Assembly (NCBI GenBank): GCA_030849805.1
Contig: JASANZ010002229.1
Span: 17,761 to 81,760 of the forward strand
DNA: 64,000 bases
Direction: 5' to 3'
DNA from: Sergeia podlipaevii
Taxonomy: Eukaryota > Euglenozoa > Kinetoplastea > Trypanosomatida > Trypanosomatidae
Positions 42,301 through 51,300 of this stretch are shown here, in pieces (the stretch's first letter is position 1; the number at the start of each line of letters is the position of its first letter). Both the position numbers and the translations under genes were made by a program. The notes beneath the pieces were generated by a model, which did not search any database, was not told the DNA's origin, and was given only the letters and a program-made list of their open reading frames with translations.

Positions 42301-45300
42301 ACCGCCAGCAGCTGATCCTCAAGACCTGTCTCAGTCACCATAAAGTTGATGATCGTCGTCTGCGCATTCACCTCGGGACCGTAGTGGGGGTTACCCAACT
42401 TTGTCTGCAGAATAAGGCGGAACTTTCTGTTGTACTCCACCTCGGTCGCTCCAAGCTTGATGTAATGCTTGCTACCCTTCTTGAATGTCTGACGACTCAG
42501 CACGCCGTCAAGCACGGGCTCAATAAACTCTCCAAGCGACTCGATGAGACACGGCAGGCCCTCCTCAATACACGTCTGCAGGGTGCGCTGCCAATTGCGC
42601 TGTGACATCTGAATAACGCGCAGACCGTTCTTCTCCTCACGCGTTCTGATCCACTTGACACCCTGCAGCTGTGGATCAATCATCAGCGGCCAGCGCATGC
42701 AGTTGGTGAGAATGGCACCGTTCTCAGTCGAAACTCGATCGGACGGCAGACCCTCATTGTTCCACGACGCCACCACAGCCTCAGAGGAGAGCACATCCAT
42801 CGTGGGGTCGATGCCATCCGTCATCGGGATGACAAGCTCCTTGATGCACGGCACCAAGTATGTGTCCATCACCTGTTCACGGTATGCCTTGGAGAAGGGA
42901 CCAATATACGACACAAAAGAAGCGCTCAGCAGCACATCGCCCACAAGCAGCGTCGCATCGTGCTTGAGCTGCCCAATCGTTTTCCCCCAGCGCACGCTCT
43001 CGTCAGCAAGTCCGCTCACCAAACGCTGGGCGAGGTTCATCTTCAGCTGCGTCTTGTGTGCCTTCGCCTCAATCGCGTTGGCCTCAGCGACGGCCTCATC
43101 GTACTGGCTCACAAGAGCGCCGAGCTTCGCGCGTAGCTCACCCACCTTGTCCTGAATCTTCTTGAGAGCAGCCTGGCTGGAGGCAAGACGCTGCTGGGCC
43201 TCCGCAAGGCGCTCTTCCTTGGGTCGCACCTCGCAGCGCACCTTGTGATAGCGGTTCATACCAATGGCCCACTTGCACAGACCAGCGGCAGCGGCAGACT
43301 TGGTCTTAATAATATCTGGGTTAAAGGAAGGGTTGTTGATGTACATCTGGATCTGGTCGATACACGGCTGGGGAATGTTGTTCACGTCGAAGCTTCGAAG
43401 CTCGGCGAGGAAGCGATCCACCTGGTTCATCATCTTCTTGCACTCATTCCACGAGCGCTGCTTCACAGGGGGGATCGAACGGGGGTTCGACGTCAGCACC
43501 TTCACACAAATGGCCACCATCTGCACATCATCCGGGGGCTTGCCGAGGTTCTTGAGCTCAGCAATAGATGCCTTATCGAGCGTGTCAAGAGCCGCAAGAG
43601 CCTCCAGCACAAGCGGCTGGGCTTTCGCAAGATCCTCCTGGCACTGCTTCTCAATGCTCGACACCTCCTCCACAATCTTCATAGTCTTCTCCTCCTCCTT
43701 GGCAGCGATGGCGCTCTGCTCCTCCACAACAGACTTTTCTCGTCCAACCGTTTCCATTAGAACGGCGGTCTTCTGACGGGCCTCCTCGACTTCGACACTT
43801 TCGCGCTGCAGCACCTCCTGAAGCGCCTGTACCTGTACTCCAGCCTCCTTGATCTTGTCAATACCGCTAACAAGGCGCTCCGTCTTGTCACTGTTCTCCT
43901 TGCGCTTCTTCGCCAGCAAGTCCTTGTAGAAGGCAATGAGCTCAAGAAATGACTTGGGCGTTGTATAAGCGTGGCGCTTCTCTTGCGCGTAGTACTCCTC
44001 GCACACCTCCGTGACCTTCATCTGGCAGAAGGCCATGTAGTCAGCCACGTTCTTCGTCGTCTCCTCGCCGCCAAGGTCGATTTCCGAAAGGAAGCGCTGC
44101 GCGACAGACTTGAGCGCCTGCTCAGGCCAGCTGAGGAACCAGTCAATGACGGTAGTGTTAGCAAGCGCAGGGAACTGACGGCACCATTTGGCAAAGTTCT
44201 TTCCAACTGGTGAAAAGCACAAGATGATGTGTAAGTTCGAACGGACCTTGTTGATGAAGTACTCCCAGCACACGTCAGGGTTCGAGTAGTCAGTAAAACC
44301 AGCGGCCTTCACTTCGTTAGTGATCGACGCAACAATGCCATCGCGCTCATCTTGGTTGAAGAGCTCCGGCACGTTGCCACTGCTGAGCATATCGTTCAGG
44401 TAGACCAGCATGTCCAGCGAAACAATCTGCGTGTCAGTGAGGATGAAGGCAAACGGGATCCCGCGCAGACCACACTTGCGGTACAGTTCCTGCATATCGC
44501 CGCGGAAGTCATTAATGTCGTACGTGCTCGTAACAAGAATCTGGAAGATGTCGTGGCCATTGATGAAGGACGCGAGACGGGCCAACGACTGCTTGCCCGA
44601 GCCCCCCACGCCGACGAGGAAGGCATTACCGCGAGGATTGGATGTAATGCGAGAGATGCGGCACACATGCTCAATGGCCTGGTTGAAGAGCACCAAGTTC
44701 ATCGCCGCGTAGCTGTCGTTGTAGTCAGTAAGTTTCTTAGTGAGGTACGCGCCGGCCTCTTCGTAGTTGGTCTCGTGATACACGTTCTCTTCGCCCTCGA
44801 TTGTCGTGTGGAACGGTGCCCATAGCAGCGGCTCTTGGAGAGCATCCTTCACGCTCACATCGCCAAAACCGGCACGGCCAATGACCTCCGTGAGCAGCGT
44901 ATCGTAACGCTTCATGTCATCCTCCTCGGCCATGCGATCACGGAAAGTGCGGTTGCACTCGTGCACCCACAAGCGCACAAATTGCAAGCTGCTGTTATGG
45001 AGCTTTGGCTTCGACTTGCAGAGACCTTGAAAGATGTTGAACATCTCACGCATGTTCCATTGGTAGTGAAACTTCACCGCAGTGGGGAAGAACTGCTTGG
45101 AAATGTTGTAGTGAAGCTCAATTGTGGCATTCGTGATTAGTGTCGTAAGAGTATCGCGGATATCACGAGAGAAGGCCTTGGTGTGGGACTGGAAAATCTG
45201 CCCGTAAATGCTCACAAGATCGGCACGGTCGGGCATGTTAGTAGAGAAGACCGCAAAGTGGCGCAGCAGGCGATCGAGAATGCTGAAGGTACCGGACTTG

Positions 45301-48300
45301 GGGTTCATCGCCCCAACGTAGCGGATGTCCACAATCTCCTTCTGCATAATCTTCACGCGGTCGTACCAGAAGCCATAGCCAACGTGCTGCTGCAGTAGCG
45401 CAATAGCCTCCTGTGTGCCGTACTTGTCTGGAGCGGGCATGTTCATGTCATCAAGGAAGAAGACGAGCTTTCGACGATTGAACGGGCCATAAGTTCGGCC
45501 TGAGCGCTTCTCGAGCGACTGCTCCATAACCGCCTGGAGGCCCGAAGAGGATGTCCGTGCGTTAAACGAAATAACACGGAACAGCACCTTCTCGTTATCC
45601 AGTGTGCGCAGCTTGGACATGATCAGGTTGGTCTTGCCAGTACCGGCAGTACCTACAAGCATTACACCGCGCGCGTTGTCAATAAAGAGACTCATCAAGT
45701 ACGACATACGTACTGTGTCGGCGGTCTGCACAGACACCGAAGAAAGCTGAGCATCAGGGTCAGCAATATAGGGCTGCACAAGATCAGCCCACGGCTTCCA
45801 GTCGTACACCATCACGCCATTATCATCCTTGGATTTCTCAATGTAGTAGTCAAAGACAGAGCCTGTCTCTGAAATACGCATCGCAGGGAACTCCTTCTTC
45901 CACTGGTTGGAGAAGTTGAGACGCATGTCAATGCGGCCATCAGAACTCGGGAGCGGACCACCAAAGGCCCAGATAACAGCAAAGACAAAGTACTTCTCAT
46001 ACACATCAAACACGTTCGGGTGTTTCGCGAGCTCGTCCGGCTCCATCGTCTTGAAAATGCCATCAAGCAAGAAGCAGATGGTCTGCACAACGTTGATGTC
46101 CATAACTGACACAACGGCACGCATAGAGCGCTTCCAGAAGTCAAAAATGGACGGGACGTACTTGTCGAAGAGACTATCGAGCACAGCACCCTCGCGCTTA
46201 TCACGAGAAGCAATCCACTTATCCTTGAAGGGGCCCCAGCCGAGATCGGTCTCGTTAATAAAGATAACACCGGCACGGGACACGGTAGCAGGAGAAGCAT
46301 TGCGGAGATGGGAAACCTCAAAGATCATACGCATCGAGTCTGTCAAAGGGATACGCTCGTTCGACACAAGAGTGAGCATCTTGTTATCATCCATGACGGT
46401 GTTCATCGACTCAATCCACTCAGCATCAATAATACCGTCGAGCACGATCCACTTCATGTTCTTCTTCTTCTTAGACTCCACAGCGTAGTCACGAAAAATG
46501 GTGGACAAAATACCGTCACGCCACTCCTTCTGCGGGGTAAAGTAGCCGTACAGCTCGTTGGAGGAAATGGCCTTTGGGTTCAGGCACGACGACACAGCCT
46601 TGGCCTTCCACTCGTCCTGGTAGAGCTTCGTCAACGCACCTTGGAGGCAGCGCCAGCACTCCGTCTTACCCGCACCAGCCGAGCCGAGAATGAACACGGA
46701 GTGACGCACGTGCAAGAGCTCCTCGTATTGCACACACTTCAGAATAAAGATGTCGTTCTCGCCGGGGAAGTTGCCCTGCTCCTTGCATACCTCCTTGCAC
46801 GCGGTAACAAGCTCCGGCTTGTCCTTCTTCGGAACCTCAAGATTCGGGAATAAGGAGCGGATAAGGCCCATAAACACGTACACATCATCCTTGCTCAGCT
46901 TCGCCATATTGGTATCACGCAGAGCACGCATCAGCACATTACGTTCCGGCACATCTGGATCACCACGCTTGAGGGCACCAGCAATGTACAGCACAGACTT
47001 GACGGCACGCAAACCCCAATCGTAGTGATCCTGCGGCGACAGAAGCTCCTTGTTGAGGCGGTACAGTGTGACAAACTTAAGTGCAAGATCCTTGGCATCA
47101 CCAAAACCCTCGGCGGCAAGCATAATTTCGCAAATATTCTTGAGATCGGGCACACACATGGCGCATGGCCGGAACAGAGACTTGATGTTTTCGGGTAGCT
47201 CGGTACGGCCAGCGTAACCAGGATTCATTGTAATCCACATACCCACAGAGCGGATGATGGAAATCTCCTCGTCCATGAAACGGAAGCGCTGCTTGTTCTC
47301 CTTCAGTGCGTTGAGAACCGAGCCGACCTGAGTAGCAACAACGGAAAGTACCTCGATGGAAATACGATTGAACTCATCGAAGCAACCCCACGAGCCTGAC
47401 ATGGCAAGACCCTTGAAAATCTGTCCCAGTGTGATGTAGTTCATCTGATCAGAGCAGTTGAACACGTAGCACGCAATACCCATGTTACGTGCAAGATCCT
47501 TCGTTGTCTCAGTCTTGCCAGTACCGGCAGGTCCGGCAGGGGCACCACCTTGGTTCAGGCGGAGAGCCTGCGTAAGAGTAATGTAGCAGCGATCAGTCAG
47601 CTTCGTGATGACAAGACATCCGCAGAGACCAATGTACTCGTAGCCGTTGATAAAGTCGGCATCCGCAATCCGAATCTCACTGCCCTTCTTCTCATCCCAA
47701 TAGTAACGCAGCTGGGACTGCCAGCTGAAGGACTCCACAGAGTCGATGCGATCATCCACCATACTCTGCACAATATCACGGTTGTGCACATCAATGGTAA
47801 TGAGGTGGACAAGCATCTTGCGCTCGCAAGAGGAACGATCCATGAGAACCTCCTTAATAAGACTGTCAAGCTGCTGCTTCTGGTTCTTGAGAAGCTCCTT
47901 CATACCCATGTCGTTGCCCTCCTCGATCTGCGTGAAAGCCTGGTGAACCTCCGTGGTGAACCAAATACGTGACGCTACAATGACGGCCTGGCATGGATAC
48001 TGGTAGATCCACTCGTTACGTGGCTTCTCGATGTAGCTCGCGTTGGCCTCCTTGATGTGAAACTTCATTGCACGCTTCATGCACTGCACGACACCCTCCA
48101 GCCAGCTCTCTACCGGTCCGTCGCACGTGAACGATTCGCCAAGAGTGACACGCTCACCCTGCAGCGACACCATCTCCCACACATCCTTTTCGCCAGCGCT
48201 CCGATGCGGGTTCTTGTCAAAGGTAAAGTAGTCAACAGAGTCAATGATCTTGCTCATGTGCACCATCACAGACCGCGGGTCAGAACCCTTGGAGAGAATA

Positions 48301-51300
48301 TCAATAAGATCTGTGTCGGACACAAAGAAGAAGCGCGGAAACACCTTGCGCTTTGTTTCGAGATAATCGGCAAGCGACTTCTCACATCGAGCGAGAATAC
48401 CCTGGATGTAGTTGAGAGTCTGCTCGAGTTCCTCTCCACGACCAATTTCCTCCGCGAGCTTGTTGGAGCAGATGACTTCAATGACGTTGGTGTACTTATG
48501 GGCCTTGCTCATTAGCAAGCGGAACACTCTGTCAGCCTCGCCAAAGTTCTTGGCATCCTCAGGAAGCTGCACGCGGATATCCTCTGAAAGGACAAAAATC
48601 GGGTACAGGTTCTGCCACTGGCGCTGGATATCAATCCACTTAGTGGTGCATGTGTCAACCATACCAAGGTTCTTCTGCCAGCCAAACACCTTATCGTAAA
48701 AGTACTCCACAAAGCGGTCAGAGAGCATAGAAGAAAGCGCATTGTTGTCGTTCTCCAGCTGCTCGACAATATCGTCCACTGCACCGAGAGTGTGGCAGTC
48801 AAGGGACTCATCCCTATCGTATGTAAAGAACAGCTTCTCCCACGCATCGATGATCTTCACAAGGTTGCGCTCAATACGCAACTCCTTGTCTGCCTTTTCA
48901 ACAATGTTGGCCACATCATCAGAGTAGTTGTGAAGACCAAGCGAGAAGAGTTTTTCAAGAGTGAAGTCGTCCGCGTCGGGGTTAATGGTGCCCTTCTGCT
49001 TGGTCGTCGTAACTAGCTCCTCCCAGTGACGAGGACGCATAGAAGGTGAACTGAGAGACTCGCAGAGCGGGAGCGACGTGCGCATATTGCGCACCTGCTC
49101 GTCAACGCCCTTGAAAACGCCCCATCCTTTCACCTTCATAGGCTGCGCCTGGAGCTGCTTAGAGAGCTTCTTGCACTCATCCTCGAAGTATGCCACATCG
49201 GCGTTCTTAAAGGTGGAACGCATCCAGTCATTGAACTGTGAGATGACGTGGAAGTTAAGATCCCACACCTGCTTAAGCAGCATCAACTCCTGGCGGCACT
49301 CGCGGATCTCCTTAAACTGGGATGGTGTCAAGTCAAAGAGATCTTGAAGATTCTGCAGTTCCCTTCCCTCACACTCCAGACCCATGATGTGGGCAAACAC
49401 GCGATCAATCTCATCGTAGACAGTTCGGCGCTCAATCGTGTAAGTAAACAGAGCGTTCTGGCGGAACACGTCCGTCTCCTGCCTAAGGTGCGACTCGAAC
49501 TGTGCCACGTTCTCCTTAATCTTCTCCGCTTCGCGGTCTTGCACAATCGAGTTCTGTGCGCGGGCGTTAAGGGCTTTCTTGTTCAGCGACACCCACTGAT
49601 CAGGAGCCGGTTTGCGCAGCTCCTCGAGCTTCTCGATCTTGGCAAGCTCAGCGTCCGCATCAGGGGAGGTGCTAGCGTGTGACTTCAGCATACGAATGGC
49701 AGCCTGAATTGGCGGGAACATGCCACTTGTGTCACCAGTTTCATCCTCGCCCATCACTTCGTTATTGCGCTTGCGGCAGTCGCGAACCCAGCGCATCACC
49801 GACTTGAGAGAGTCCACGTCGCCATCAAGCACCTCCACCTCAAGACCCTTGTCGGCCTCCTTGATGAACGCGAAAAGACCGTTAAGATCCGTCTTGATCT
49901 TGTCCATGAGGTAATCCGAGTACATGTCACGCCACTTTTTGCACGTATCGCGCAGGGCCACACGAAGCGGCTTTACGTCAATCGTAACAAAGCCCTCGCG
50001 ATGTCGGTCCTCAATAGCGCTAAGTCGAGTGCGGATGCGGCTGTACTCGGTAATGGCGCGGTCAAACTCTTGAAGACTAACACCGAAGTACTCGGCAGGC
50101 TTCTTTTCGCGCGCAGCAGCGGCGGCGGTTCCGCTGTCCTCGTCTGCAGCGGTGGCAGCAGCAGCAGCGAGCCTTTCCGCCTCCTTGTCCTTTTCAAGAA
50201 AGTCAGCAAAAGCCTTCTTGCGGTCTGTTTCCCAAAGCTGCCTGAACTCATCGTAGATCTTGCGGTACTCCTCACAGGCTGCATAACTCTGGTCAAACAG
50301 CGTGCTGATCTCACTCTCCATCTGCTGCACCTTGGCGTTCGCGCGCACGCGGTCGCAGTATTCGACCGTGCCCGAAATGGCAGGGATTAGATTGGTTGCG
50401 CTCTCAACGTCAGAAATCATGCGCTCCAGCATTCCACGAACAGAGCGCGCCGTGTCCGCATCCTCCGCATCGGCTGCGAGTGCGGGTTCAAACTTGGATG
50501 TGAGGGTGTGGTTTTCACTGGACGCCTTTCCGAGACAAAGCTTTGTATCTACCAACGGGATGCCATCGTGGTCAGAAATCCACAGAGGGTCAATCTGGTT
50601 ACGCAGCTGCGAGAGGGAGTGGAATACAGCGTCAGCCAGGGCGGCACTCAGTTCGTCATTGACGTACACCAAGTACCTTTGCCAGTCTGCACTTTCGACG
50701 CTTACCTTCGGCTCGCCCGAAGTGGCCTTGAGCTCGTTAACCGTTGCAAGGCTGTTTACCACTAGCTCGTGCATCTCCTCGCCACGTGTCTTGATATCCT
50801 CGCGACGGGAGGTAATGTATTCCTCGAGCGTCTTGCGCAGTTCAGCCTCGCCCATTGTCTTGTCACCGCGCTCAGTGTCAAGGGGGAACAGACTGTCACA
50901 CTTCTTGTATTCCTCAACGGATGTCTTCATATGCCGCACGTTGTTTTGCAAAGTCGACACAACACGGTCAATGTCGCTTACAGCCTTCAGTGCCTCCTCA
51001 ATATACCTGTTCGCCTCTGCTTCGTTTTCCCACCGAATATCAGACAGCCCACGCTTGACAATCGCATCAAACGCGTTGAGCTCAGCCTGGATCAAAGGCT
51101 TCTCGTCAGGGCGTAAGCTCTCCGTAAACTTGTTGTAAGTGGAGCTAATATAATCGAGTTTTAGAGCCTGCGTGCGATACACTTCGCGCTTCGCAAACAC
51201 CACCTGCGCATCGTTGGGGACTTCAAAGGGTTGCACGCCGGAGGTCTCGTAGGAGTTCATGACCTCCAAGTAGTACACCTCTCGCAGTGTCTTGACAAGA

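Noticed and set aside
43481..43492. GGTTCGA-like sequence resembling a tRNA B box
   Set aside because: It lies inside the dynein coding frame and has no matching acceptor stem or A box.
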